From Saltatorellus ferox (GTDB taxonomy: Bacteria > Planctomycetota > UBA1135 > GCA-002686595), in assembly GCA_007751475.1 (NCBI GenBank), contig CP036434.1:434001-498000 (forward strand): a DNA stretch of 64,000 bases, read 5' to 3'. This document shows positions 18,680 to 27,389 of the stretch, piece after piece; the first letter of the stretch is position 1, and each line of letters begins with the position of its first letter. Made by a program: the position numbers and the translations under genes. Under the pieces are notes generated by a model, which made no database searches, was not told the DNA's origin, and saw only the letters and a program-made list of their open reading frames with translations.

Positions 18680-18814
18680 ATGCTCTACACCCTTCTGGTC
18701 ATCGCCCTCGCCCTGCTCGTCGCTTCTGCCGTCACCTCGAGTGCGTCCATCGGCGGCGTCGGCGGTCTTCTCGTTCTGATCCTGGTCGTCTTGCTCGTGA
18801 CGGATCGCGTCTGA
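18680..18814 (+). CDS. 44-residue hydrophobic membrane peptide
   Basis: A short frame, ATG at 18680 to TGA at 18814, encoding MLYTLLVIALALLVASAV, then a glycine-rich turn (SIGGVGG) and LLVLILVVLLV with a charged end TDRV. Two short helices around a glycine turn resemble the lmo0937/DUF1328 type of small stress-associated membrane proteins. It lies 57 bases after the multi-pass membrane protein gene on the same strand, so co-expression is likely. Confidence 0.6.
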   Translation: MLYTLLVIALALLVASAVTSSASIGGVGGLLVLILVVLLVTDRV

Positions 18815-18819
18815 TCGTT

Positions 18820-18970
18820 TCGGGTTCATGGACCCAGGTCTCGCCCAGCGCGACAGGTCCAGGAACTCGTCGGCCCACGCTGGCGACTTGTAGTCCCACA
18901 GGCAATTCAAGTCCTCCTTCTGCAAGTACGCTCTGACGGTGTGCTGGTGGTACTCGAGCGGCTCCTTCAT
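18820..18970 (-). mobile_element. Fragment of an ISL3-family transposase
   Basis: About 50 codons on the minus strand (HTVRAYLQKEDLNCLWDYKS, then PAWADEFLDLSRWARPGSMNP) match the pattern of ISL3-type DDE transposases, in which RAYLLKEDF, an aromatic-Y pair and an A-x-x-F-L-x-x-W follow the catalytic core. Nothing else of the element is present. It directly abuts the truncated left end of the IS91-type tail at 18978, so one of them inserted into, or recombined with, the other. Confidence 0.55.
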
Positions 18971-18977
18971 GGACGTC

Positions 18978-19372
18978 GTCGATCATCCGATTCGCCGGGT
19001 GGGGGGGGACTGGTCATCGCCAGGGCCGAGCCGTTCCCCACCCGCAGAGCCCAAGGTCCGAATACCGATGCCGCCTCGGCAGGGGCGGCTGGACTTCGGG
19101 AAGTAGGACGCTGCGGAAAAGCGGCGCGTGGGCTATCGGGCTCGGTGAAATGAGAACAGCCAGCATTCTCGGGGAGGGTGCTGGCTGCAGGTCGCGGTGA
19201 AGCGGACCGGTGGTGCCGTCCGGAGAGGGGGAAATCGGGCGAGTTCGGCTCAGCGACGAGCCTGATGGCCACTCGGTCGCTCCCGCGCACCCGGTGAGGA
19301 TGGGGGAGCGAAGAATCGGGCCTCAGACTGCGACGGTAAGCGTGTCGACACCTCGCTTGGAGTTCCTATCCG
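18978..19372 (+). mobile_element. IS91-family 3' end (last 43 codons of transposase plus terminal region)
   Basis: Bases 18978-19107 encode the last residues of the transposase, ending RIPMPPRQGRLDFGK. Then follow a hairpin (CAGCCAGCA ... TGCTGGCTG, about 19157-19188) and a conserved non-coding tail ending TTGGAGTTCCTATCCG at 19372. The same tail follows the transposase pieces at 31859 and 38100, and is present inverted at 30713. In IS91 elements the replication origin lies at this end. The rest of the transposase is missing. Confidence 0.75.
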
Positions 19373-19481
19373 TCGGGGGCCACGACCTTCGGCCCATCGC
19401 CGAAGGACACGTTGGGGTCGCCGATGGTCTGCGGGGTCGCGGATAGCAGGGCCGGTACTGTGGAAACCCCGCCGCTTCAGA

Positions 19482-21131
19482 TCACTCCAGCGTCACTCGG
19501 ACCGCCGGGCCCGTGCCGAACCCGCTCCCATCGCGGTAGATGTATTGCCAGCCCCAGGTGTCACCGGGAACGTGGGCAGGACCCTGGAACGCGCTGGAGG
19601 GAAGGGACGCGAACGCGGATCCCTGGCCGTCGGCCTGGAAAGCGGGGTAGCGTCCGAAGGCGGAAATGGGACCCGAGCCGATGCAGAGGCCGTAGATCCC
19701 GAACGGCCCCACCGGTGCCGGCGTGCGCGCCACGGCGAGGAAGCCGAAGGCGTGGGCGGGAAGACCGTCGATGACCGCTCCGAGGTCGGTCGTGGGATGG
19801 AACTCGGTCCCGATGACCTCGAGGGAAGCGATCGAACCGGAGCTGTTGGGCACGAGCGGTACACAATCGGTCGAGCCCCTGACCTCGGTCGAGTCGAGGA
19901 TGCCGTTCGAGTTCTGGTCGAGGAGTGGGTTCTGGGCGATCTCGAATCCGTCGTGCTGGCAGTTCGCGTTGCGATCGTCGTCCGCGCCGACGAGGCTCCA
20001 GAATCGCACGGCATCCGGAAGACCGCTGCCGGGGAAAGTCACCGTGGAAGCGAGCCCGCCGCCTCCGTAGTCGTATCCGAGGACGACCGACGGAGTCGAG
20101 CCACCCGTGCGCATGCAGACGCTGCCTTCGTAGCGCGGGATGTCTCCCTCGCCGACCCGGATCACCGCCAGAGCGGGGCGGTTGCTTGGCGTCGTCGAGA
20201 AGCAGCCGGCGAACTCGGACTTCGCGATCAGCGTTCCACGGTCGAGGATGGCTCGGTCCGTCTGGACGGTCATGCCGGGCAGGACCGAGTAGGGCAACGC
20301 GCCATCGAAGATCGCGCGCGTGGGCAAGCCGTCCTGGGATACGCGCCAGAAACCGATCGCATCTCCCCCGCCTTGCACCCGAACCACCTGGGACCAGCGG
20401 CCGTCGGCGAAGAGGACCGGCTCGAACCAGGGATCCAGGTTGTAGCCTGGCGGATTCGGGTGGCTCGGTTCGAGCAGCCAGCTCCCCGCCGCCTGGCGGC
20501 GATAGGTCCGCATGCGAGCCGTGGCGTTGCTCACGAGCCGATCGCCTTCGAGATCGAACTCCGTCGTGAAATTGAACACGGTGCCCGGATCCTCCTGAAT
20601 CACACCGTCGAGGACCCAGCCGCTCGGGGCATCTGCCCAGATCTCGATGCGTGAATTCGCATCGACGCCCATGGCGACGCGATCGCCCGAGAGCCGGACG
20701 TGTCGGATGACATTCGTCGCCGAGGGGAGGATGTCGTCGATCGCCCAGTTGCCCGAGCCGTCGCGCTCGAGCAGCAGGAGGCTCAGCTGGCCTGCGTCGA
20801 GGATGGTGAAGGCGGCTCGGTCCTCCTCCATGTCAACGGTTCTTCCGAACCCATCCGGCGGACCGATCCGACCGGGAAGGGTCAACGTCGCCTGCGCGGT
20901 CCAGAATCCGTTCAGGGGGCTGAATTCATAGGTATCCACGTGGACCGAGGCCACGCCCGAGGGGCTGAAGCTCTGGCCGATGGCAAGGGCGCTGGGTCCG
21001 TCGATCTGGACGAAACCGAGCTCATAGCCTGCCGTGGAGGAGGACAGCGGCACCACGTCCTGGGGCGGGCCCAGGCAGGGCGGCTGTTGCGGTACGGCGG
21101 CGAGCAGGAACAAGGGTGCGAGAGGCGTCAT
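19482..21131 (-). CDS. Secreted repeat protein with shared C-terminal module
   Basis: 549 residues. A short signal sequence (MTPLAPLFLLAAVPQQ) comes first. Residues 20-390 carry propeller-like repeats with conserved LEGDRLV / LSGDRVAMG type strands, as in planctomycete integrin-like proteins. There is a dockerin-like calcium segment (DDDRNANCQHDGFEIAQNP, then LDQNSNGILD) and a C-terminal module (CVPLVPNSSG to IYRDGSGFGTGPAV). It is probably extracellular and structural; no enzyme signature is visible. An IS91 tail lies 110 bases beyond its 3' end. Confidence 0.75.
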   Translation of the reverse strand: MTPLAPLFLLAAVPQQPPCLGPPQDVVPLSSSTAGYELGFVQIDGPSALAIGQSFSPSGVASVHVDTYEFSPLNGFWTAQATLTLPGRIGPPDGFGRTVDMEEDRAAFTILDAGQLSLLLLERDGSGNWAIDDILPSATNVIRHVRLSGDRVAMGVDANSRIEIWADAPSGWVLDGVIQEDPGTVFNFTTEFDLEGDRLVSNATARMRTYRRQAAGSWLLEPSHPNPPGYNLDPWFEPVLFADGRWSQVVRVQGGGDAIGFWRVSQDGLPTRAIFDGALPYSVLPGMTVQTDRAILDRGTLIAKSEFAGCFSTTPSNRPALAVIRVGEGDIPRYEGSVCMRTGGSTPSVVLGYDYGGGGLASTVTFPGSGLPDAVRFWSLVGADDDRNANCQHDGFEIAQNPLLDQNSNGILDSTEVRGSTDCVPLVPNSSGSIASLEVIGTEFHPTTDLGAVIDGLPAHAFGFLAVARTPAPVGPFGIYGLCIGSGPISAFGRYPAFQADGQGSAFASLPSSAFQGPAHVPGDTWGWQYIYRDGSGFGTGPAVRVTLE

Positions 21132-21576
21132 GGTCAGTTAGCGGCCAAGGGAACTCCGTCCGGGAGGTCTGGAATCATCGTTTCACGACAGAGTATTAGC
21201 CCCACGATCGTGGCGGGTCACATCTGGGGAGGACCGACTCGCAGCCTCGGTCGCGGAACGTGACTGCCCGCATGGCGTGCGAGTTCTCAGGCAGCGCTGG
21301 GATGCCGACGCGGCGCCGCGAATCGCGTCAGCGTTCCGGTCTATGGGAGCGCGCGCAATCAGGACGGGCCGACGAGCTGTGCGCCTGCCGATCAGCTTCC
21401 CGGCGCGACAGGTGCGGATCGTGTCTCGGAAACGGAGACTTCGGGGCAGCATCCGCGTCCGATCGGTCAGAAGACCGCCGGCAACGCACGTTGGCATACC
21501 AATTGCCTACTTCGTGCGTCTCCCCTCCGATTCCCATGCTCCAGAACCGGGACCGTTTCCCTCCGGTCCACACGAC

Positions 21577-21741
21577 TTGCCCACGCGCCCATCTGTTCTT
21601 CCCCTGTTCCTCGCGTCCCTCGCCCTCGCGCCCGCCGCCTCTGCCGTAGCTCGGCTACACGGGGAGATCCTCGGAGTCTCGCCCGAGCCCACCGCTGATC
21701 CGGTTGTGATGAACCCGTCTTTCTGCCTGCCGATCCATTGA
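21577..21741 (+). pseudogene. 5' stub of a secreted-protein gene cut by an IS91 fragment
   Basis: From a TTG at 21577 the frame gives a good signal peptide (LPTRPSVLPLFLASLALAPA, cleavage near ASA) and about 20 mature residues. It then enters sequence that, in another frame, is an IS91 transposase fragment (from about 21705), where it stops. It is therefore likely the first part of a lost exported protein. The start codon is a guess. Confidence 0.4.
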
Positions 21742-21775
21742 CGTCGGCGGAGGTCGAGCGTGTACACGGCGACGC
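21705..21775 (+). mobile_element. Short internal fragment of an IS91-family transposase
   Basis: The frame at 21711-21770 reads EPVFLPADPLTSAEVERVHG, which matches LFVPADRLTSVEVERVHA in the IS91 piece starting at 37041. Only about 22 codons remain. It joins directly to the left end of the duplicated DUF4105/phosphotransferase segment. Confidence 0.6.
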
Positions 21776-21893
21776 GCTCCGCGTATCCGTCCACCGCCCC
21801 AGCGGTACGACGTCGCCGAGGGATCGGAGGCACCGGAGGCGCCCGCGAGAACCTGTTGACGCTGCTGCGGCACCGATCGACGGATGGAGAGCC
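21773..21893 (+). pseudogene. Collapsed copy of the DUF4105 gene
   Basis: This stretch is a mosaic of the region at 11.76-13.13 kb. 21773-21803 matches the neighbouring gene at about 11760-11790, 21795-21847 matches the DUF4105 leader at about 12102-12148, and from 21843 the sequence matches the last codons of the gene (13086 onward, GAGAACCT...CTGCTGCGGCACCGATCG). The whole membrane and periplasmic part, about 940 bases, is gone. The join falls on the short shared word CCGCG. The stop codon is also lost (TGA changed within ACGGATGGA). Confidence 0.65.
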
Positions 21894-21957
21894 TCAGCAA
21901 GAATGGCCCAGGCTCGACGTGCATCCGGGTGTGCGCATCGGCCAGGCCCGCCTTCGG

Positions 21958-23118
21958 TCAGCTCGCGTTCACAGCTCGGAGGAGGTTCCGGAGGCGCGCC
22001 AGCACGGAAGGGGCCGGTTCGGCCCCTGGCTTGCCGGCCACCGCGTCCTGGAAGCGCGAAAGGTGAAGGGCGATCTCGTGGAAGCGGACGTGCACTTCAA
22101 GAACCTCGCAGTCGGACCTCACCGCGTAATGGGCCAGGAGTTGCGCCATCCCATCTGCGATCTGGAAGGGTCGCTTGACGCCTCCCGTGAGGATGGCGAG
22201 GTCGTGGGCAGGATCTCCCAAGCGCGCGTACTCCCAGTCGATCACCGCGGTCTTCCGCTCCGGATGGTAGAGCAGGTTCTGGCCCAGGAGATCGCCGTGG
22301 ATCAGTCGCGACGGCTCCGGGGGCGGCAGGTTCTCGCCCAGCCACGTCGTCGCCGCGCGCACTTCGGCCGGCTCACTTCCCGTGAGTGGATCGAGTGCAC
22401 GGAGACGCTCCTCGCCATGGGCACGGCGGGTGCTACAGCCGCGCAGCCAGTCGAGCCCGTCCAGGGAAGTCCGATGGATCGCAGCCGCCACGCCAGCGAC
22501 GAGTTCGACGGGGTCGATCGATGAGCGGCCCTTTCGCAAATCCACCGGGAAGCCCCCGGCGTGGTCGCACACGAGGATCGCGCCGTGGACGAATGCCACG
22601 CGGCCAGGAACGGAGAAGTCGCGGTCCCCTTCGGCGAGATGCTGCAGGAGGCGCGCCTCCGCAAGGGCCGACTCACGACCGCGCCCATCGTTGGGGCCGC
22701 GCGGAACGAGCGCCACCAGGACCCCTGGCCAGCCAGAGTCCGCCGCCTCCACCCTGGCTGCGAAGGCTCGACGCGACAGGCCTTCACCGAGCCAGCGCAC
22801 GCGGCCGATCTCTGCCTCATTCAGTCCCAGGTGCGCGACCGCGGCACGGATCGCCCCGAGCGCACGCGCCCAACCCTGGTTCGGTTCGGACTCCGCAGAG
22901 CTGTCTCGCAGGTCCTTCACGTCCACGCCGAAGGGATAGCCACCTGGGGTGTAGCCGGCCACCCAGATGAGCCCATGACCTGTATCGAAGACGTCGTCGA
23001 AGTCCGGCCAGGGCTCATCCCGGGCGTGAGGGCGCTCTCCCGCGTCGGTGCACTCGTGGCGCTTCCTCCGCGAGGATTTCCTCGATGAACAGCGAGGTGA
23101 CCTGCGAGGCAATTCCAT
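21958..23118 (-). CDS. APH-family phosphotransferase, duplicate copy 2
   Basis: 386 residues from ATG at 23118. The catalytic loop is RLIHGDLLGQNLLYHPE and the metal site VIDWEYARLGDPAHDLAIL, with all expected kinase residues present, so it may be active. It is colinear with the copy at 13204-14340 and closely similar through the coding region and the neighbouring 3' DNA. Similarity reaches about 23145, which is where the MscS gene frame enters the duplicated DNA; the start therefore overlaps the last 104 bases of the channel gene. The duplication is probably not very recent, because many synonymous and some amino-acid changes have accumulated. Confidence 0.78.
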   Translation of the reverse strand: MELPRRSPRCSSRKSSRRKRHECTDAGERPHARDEPWPDFDDVFDTGHGLIWVAGYTPGGYPFGVDVKDLRDSSAESEPNQGWARALGAIRAAVAHLGLNEAEIGRVRWLGEGLSRRAFAARVEAADSGWPGVLVALVPRGPNDGRGRESALAEARLLQHLAEGDRDFSVPGRVAFVHGAILVCDHAGGFPVDLRKGRSSIDPVELVAGVAAAIHRTSLDGLDWLRGCSTRRAHGEERLRALDPLTGSEPAEVRAATTWLGENLPPPEPSRLIHGDLLGQNLLYHPERKTAVIDWEYARLGDPAHDLAILTGGVKRPFQIADGMAQLLAHYAVRSDCEVLEVHVRFHEIALHLSRFQDAVAGKPGAEPAPSVLARLRNLLRAVNAS

Positions 23119-24802
23119 GGCATCGTGGGCTTTCTTCTGAATCGGGCTCCTCCGCAGCCTGTTCCGGGAAGGGTACCACCGTCTCGTTCTTCAGGATCAG
23201 GACGCGTCGCGCGTAGGGAATCTCGACCCCCCGCTCGTCGAAGACGTCCTTGATGATGCGTCGCAGGAGCCGAGCGACCGACAGGTGCGCCCCAGGGCGC
23301 ACCTTGGTCACGGTTCGATACGTCAGTTCGGACTCCCCGAAGACATCCAGTCCCTTGACGGACGTGGGCTCCAGAACGTCGGTCGACCGAGCACGAAGTC
23401 GCTCGGCCGCCTCTTCCAAGGCGCTCACCACGACATCGAGGTCGGACTCGTAGGCCACGCCGACGTCGACCACCGCGTACACGTACTCCTTCGAGAAGTT
23501 CACGACCGCTTCGATCGAACCGTTGCGAAGGATGTGATGGCGTCCGCTCTGGTCGCGAATCCTCGTCGTTCGCAGGTCGACGCGCTCTACCACGCCTTCC
23601 GCGTCGCCGATGCGGACGAAGTCGCCGACGAGATAGTGGTCCTCGAAGAGGATGAAGAATCCGCAGACCATGTCGTTGACGAGGTTCTGGGCCCCGAGTC
23701 CGACCGCCAGGCCCACGATGCCCGCGCCGGCCAGGAACGGCGTGGGGTCCTGACCGAGGGCCTCCAGCACCATGATTGCGGCGCCGAAGTACACGATGTA
23801 CTGAATGACGCTTTCGATGAGGGGGAGGATCGTGGAGCGGCGCTGCCGTGCCTCTCGCGAGAGCTTCGAGTCGCGCAGAAGGCTTTGCTGGACGACGATC
23901 TTGGAGACCTCGACCGCGACGCGCGCCAGGAAGAGGATCCCGACCACGCGGACGAAGCGTGGACCCCAGGTGCTCGCCGCCGAGCTGTAGGCATCGATCT
24001 GACGGAGCGCCTGCGTGCCGACGAGGATCCAGAGCGCCCACTCCAGGGTCCGCCGGAGCGCGGGGACGAGGTGCTGGAGTCGGTCGTAAAAGCGAAGGAG
24101 GTTGTTCGGCGACGAGTACTTGCGGCTGAGGGCGTCGAGGCTGACGACGACCGCGTCGATCGCGCGCCAGGCGAGCACGCCTAGCGCGACGATGATGAAG
24201 ATCCGAAGGGCGACGCCGAGCGCGGTCACCCAGCTCTCCACCAGACCGAGGTCCGCCGCCGCCCAGACGAAGAACGCCAGCCACGCACCGAGCCGGATCA
24301 GCGTCGCGAGGAGCGCGAAGAATCCCTCGATGCTCTCGTCGTTCGCGCGCAGCCCCTCCCATGCCTTGGCCCGTGCGGTCGCCCATGCGAGGGCCCTGCG
24401 CACTCCCCGCAAGAGGATCGCCAGTCCGATGGCGGCGACCGCCACGCGTCCGAGGGCGATCCCGAAGTCCTGCCAAAAGCCCTCCGGGAGCGAGGCGAGC
24501 CTCGCTTTTCCCCATTCGATGAGATTCGTCCCCCGAACCCAGACCAAGGCCGCTCCCGCGCCGATGGCCAGCAGGAGAACGATCTGGGCGAAGAGCAGGA
24601 GCAGCCTCAGGTTCTGCGCAAGCACCTGCGCCGTCGCACGAACGGAGGCCGGCCGGTCCTTCCCTCCCAGCGAGCGGGCGATGCCGCCGAGGAGCACGAG
24701 GCGCAGTCCAGCGAAGACCACGAGGACGGCGAGCAGAGCGATGCCCAGAAGGACCGCGTTCTGCGTGGGAAGAGTTTGAGAGCGAATCCAATCCATGGGC
24801 AT
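23015..24802 (-). CDS. MscS-family mechanosensitive ion channel
   Basis: About 595 residues from ATG at 24802 (another ATG at 24796). Several transmembrane helices precede the pore and Sm-like region: the pore helix FLAGAGIVGLAVGLGAQNLV, then NDMVCGFFILFEDHYLVGDF and VRIGDAEGVVERVDLRTTRI are the family signature. The C-terminal alpha-beta domain follows (VAYESDLDVVVSALEEAAE, VRPGAHLSVARLLRRIIKDV). It acts as an osmotic safety valve in the inner membrane. The last 40 or so residues (after EEPDSEESPRCHG) run through DNA brought in by the downstream duplication, so the native C-terminus was probably replaced. Confidence 0.88.
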   Translation of the reverse strand: MPMDWIRSQTLPTQNAVLLGIALLAVLVVFAGLRLVLLGGIARSLGGKDRPASVRATAQVLAQNLRLLLLFAQIVLLLAIGAGAALVWVRGTNLIEWGKARLASLPEGFWQDFGIALGRVAVAAIGLAILLRGVRRALAWATARAKAWEGLRANDESIEGFFALLATLIRLGAWLAFFVWAAADLGLVESWVTALGVALRIFIIVALGVLAWRAIDAVVVSLDALSRKYSSPNNLLRFYDRLQHLVPALRRTLEWALWILVGTQALRQIDAYSSAASTWGPRFVRVVGILFLARVAVEVSKIVVQQSLLRDSKLSREARQRRSTILPLIESVIQYIVYFGAAIMVLEALGQDPTPFLAGAGIVGLAVGLGAQNLVNDMVCGFFILFEDHYLVGDFVRIGDAEGVVERVDLRTTRIRDQSGRHHILRNGSIEAVVNFSKEYVYAVVDVGVAYESDLDVVVSALEEAAERLRARSTDVLEPTSVKGLDVFGESELTYRTVTKVRPGAHLSVARLLRRIIKDVFDERGVEIPYARRVLILKNETVVPFPEQAAEEPDSEESPRCHGIASQVTSLFIEEILAEEAPRVHRRGRAPSRPG

Positions 24803-25171
24803 CCGCCCATCGTCGCAGGAGAAGCTTCTTCGATTCAATCGCCGCGAAACGGAACCGTTGGAACGCGAGGGACTCGGAGACTTCTTGGCCGGGTCGTCGC
24901 GTCGATCACGGAGGGTGGGTATGGAGGCGTATGCGAGGCGTCCATGCTCCGCTATCCCGACCACCTCTTTGTTCCGGAATCTCACCGTCACCTACACGCG
25001 TGGAACGCTGCTGCGCCCGGACTATCTGCACCACACGGCAAAACGCACCACACGCTCCAACGAGTAGCGGGTTGGTTCGACCGAGTCAGCGAATTCGCCG
25101 GGGACATCGAACGATGAGCAAAATGGAGTTTTGCTCCGGCTGCGAGTTCCTTTCTGTTCCGCGTCGTCGGC
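24803..25171. other. Intergenic region between two minus-strand genes
   Basis: 369 bases holding the MscS upstream region and the 3' side of the gene at 25172. I see no supported gene. The only clear structure is the hairpin at 25116-25136. Confidence 0.4.
25116..25136 (-). terminator. Possible terminator hairpin after the 25172 gene
   Basis: A perfect 8-bp inverted repeat (GAGCAAAA / TTTTGCTC) with a 5-base loop lies 36 bases beyond the stop codon of the minus-strand gene. It has no T-run outside the stem, so termination is only likely. Confidence 0.4.
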
Positions 25172-26856
25172 TCAGCGACGGATGGGCTCGCTCACGAAGG
25201 ACCCGTCGTCGCGGAACACGCTTCGGGATCGTGGCCCCCCGTCGAACTCCAGGGTCAGCCCTGTACTGCCGGTCTGGGCGAGGACGCCTTGGCCCTCCAC
25301 GGTGCCCTCTTTGGACCGGACCTGAAGTTCGGCCTGGACGCCTGTGGGCAGGAAATCGAAACGGAAGCTCCCGTCCGGCTTGCACCTCTTCATCAGGCTC
25401 AAGGTCGCTTCGCCCTCGCCGATCCTCAGGGATATGACTTGATCGCTCAGCAGAGGGTAGAGCAGCTCCGGGTCTTCCTCCCGCCTCACGATTCGGCCCG
25501 ACAGCATCGCGTGGTTCTCCAGGACGATCGTCTGGAGCGGCTCCCCCGTGACGTTCAGTTCGAGGGCCTTCAGGTGATCGATCTGAACCGTCCACTTGTC
25601 CAGCGGCAGCGAGGGAAATTCGATCCGGCCCGCCTCGTTCAGTGCGCCTTCCAGCCACTCCACGTTCGACTCTCCGTTGGGATCGTCCCCGAGTTCCTTC
25701 GAAGCATGACCTTCACGTCCTTCGCGAGCGCATGGCCGGACGCATAGGTGAACTCCAGCACGCCCGGGGCAGCCGAGGTGAAGCGGTCCAGGACTTCAAT
25801 TCGGTCCCCCGGCGCGACCGTCAGTCCCCGGGCGAGGGACCTTCGGACGCCGCTGGCGACCAGGTCCACATGGAGGCCGGTCCATGCCTCGACTCCGTTC
25901 GGAAGGGTGAGATCGCCCGTCCTCCAGCGGCCCCCCGTTCCGATCCCCGCCGAGGTGATGGCGCGACGGGAGGTCACTCCGGATCCCCCGGGATCGACCA
26001 CGGGCTGGCTCACTTCGATCGAGCCGCGTCCATGAAGGTCGGGATCGACGGAGCCGTACAGCTGGGCCACGGCCTGGAGCTCCAGGGTCTGGAAGGCGAG
26101 GGCCGTGGGGGGGAAGGCGGGGAGCTCCAGCCCCGTGAAGCCGGGCGCCGTGACGACGTAGCGGAAGCCTGGCCCTCTCGGCACACGAACTCGACCGGAG
26201 GCATCGCTCTCTCCGTCCTTCAGATCAGGCGGGTCGCTGCAGACCGAGATCACCTGAGCCTTCGCCACGGGCGAACCGTCCGCGCTGGACACCAGCCGCA
26301 GCAGCATCTCGCCGTCGATCTGCGGTGGATGAAGTTCCACTACCAGAGTCCGGTCCTCCCCTGAATCAGGCGCCAACGTGGTTTCCGTCTGGACCCAACC
26401 GGTGGTCTCGTCGGTCACGTCGATGAGGACGTGGGAGCCAGTGCGAACGAAGTATGACCAGTGGCCCTTCTCCGAGGGAGCATGGATGGAGTCCGCCGTT
26501 CCCCGCAGCTGCACCGAGATGTCCGTGACATCAACGCCATGCCGGAGCGCTTCGATCCGCAGGAGGCCGAACCCGGGCGGATCTTCGCCCCGCTCGACGG
26601 CCCTTTCCGCCTGCGAGCGTCTCCACGGCATGGGTTCCTCGGCCGTTCGATTCGTCGCACTCACGCGCCCTGTCGATTCCTCGCGCAGGGACGGCAGCGG
26701 GACGCCGGGGATCACGGTCTGCGAGTCCGCCTCCATGCGCGGTAGCTTCGCGATCCCGCGATGGGAATCCTCGTTGACACGGTCGCCGGCTGAGAGGAAG
26801 AAGAGTCCTATCGCGGAGACGAGTGCAAAGATGGCGGTCAGAGCGGCGCGGTTCAT
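25172..26856 (-). pseudogene. Carboxypeptidase-regulatory-like membrane-anchored protein, one frameshift
   Basis: The gene starts at ATG 26856 with a membrane anchor (AALTAIFALVSAIGLFFLSA) and continues through beta-sandwich units (GEMLLRLVSSADGSPVAKAQ and SDASGRVRVPRGPGFRYVV are typical). Near 25685-25700 the frame breaks: one frame runs on only to a stop at 25639, while the protein clearly continues in another frame (ELGDDPNGESNVEWLEGALN) to 25172. Removing or adding one base restores one protein of about 560 residues. This may be a real mutation or an assembly error. The gene starts just after a duplicated multicopper-oxidase tail. Confidence 0.65.
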
Positions 26857-26906
26857 GTCTCCGTAAACTAACAGGGAGCGCCGGAGAATACGTTTCCTGG
26901 CAGCGG

Positions 26907-27375
26907 TCATCCCTGGATGTCGCGCGCCACTTCTTCCGCGCTCGCGGGTCGAGCCATCGACCCGGCCGGTTCCTCGTACCAGCCTGAATCTTCGTTTCTC
27001 TGGAGCTGCCCATCGGTCATGTCGTCGCGGACCTTCAGAAGGCCGACCATCCCGCCGGACGCCGACCAGAACGGTGACGCGCTTGCGCTGCTGCTCGGCG
27101 GGAACGCTCGCGCCGTCGATGGCCGTCCCGTAGAACTCCACCCCGTGCAGGTGGATCGGGTGATGGTCCATCGCGGACAGATTGCCGATGCAAATGCGAA
27201 CGCGCTGGCCGGTTTGCATCACCGGCGGCTCCAGGTGCGGGAAGACTTTGCCGTTCATCGTGAGCACGCTGAAGTCGGTCATCTCGTTCAGGGTGCTCTC
27301 CAGCGAAGAGTCTTGCATGGAGCGATACGCGCAAACCGCTTCGAGCTTGACCGGTCCGTTCCTCTGGAATGGACG
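26907..27375 (-). pseudogene. C-terminal remnant of a multicopper oxidase (copy A)
   Basis: One frame gives NGPVKLEAVCAYRSMQ, TMNGKVFPHLEPPV and HPIHLHGVEFYGT, containing the copper-ligand HxHG of multicopper oxidases. After a shift another frame gives MVGLLKVRDDMTDGQLQRNE and ends ASAEEVARDIQG at 26907. The segment with the last HCH copper motif has been deleted, and the N-terminal cupredoxin domains are absent. The right end abuts an IS91 transposase fragment. A second decayed copy of the same gene lies at 41550, with the same C-terminal end and the same flanking DNA. Confidence 0.7.
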
Positions 27376-27389
27376 ATCCGCCGGACATC

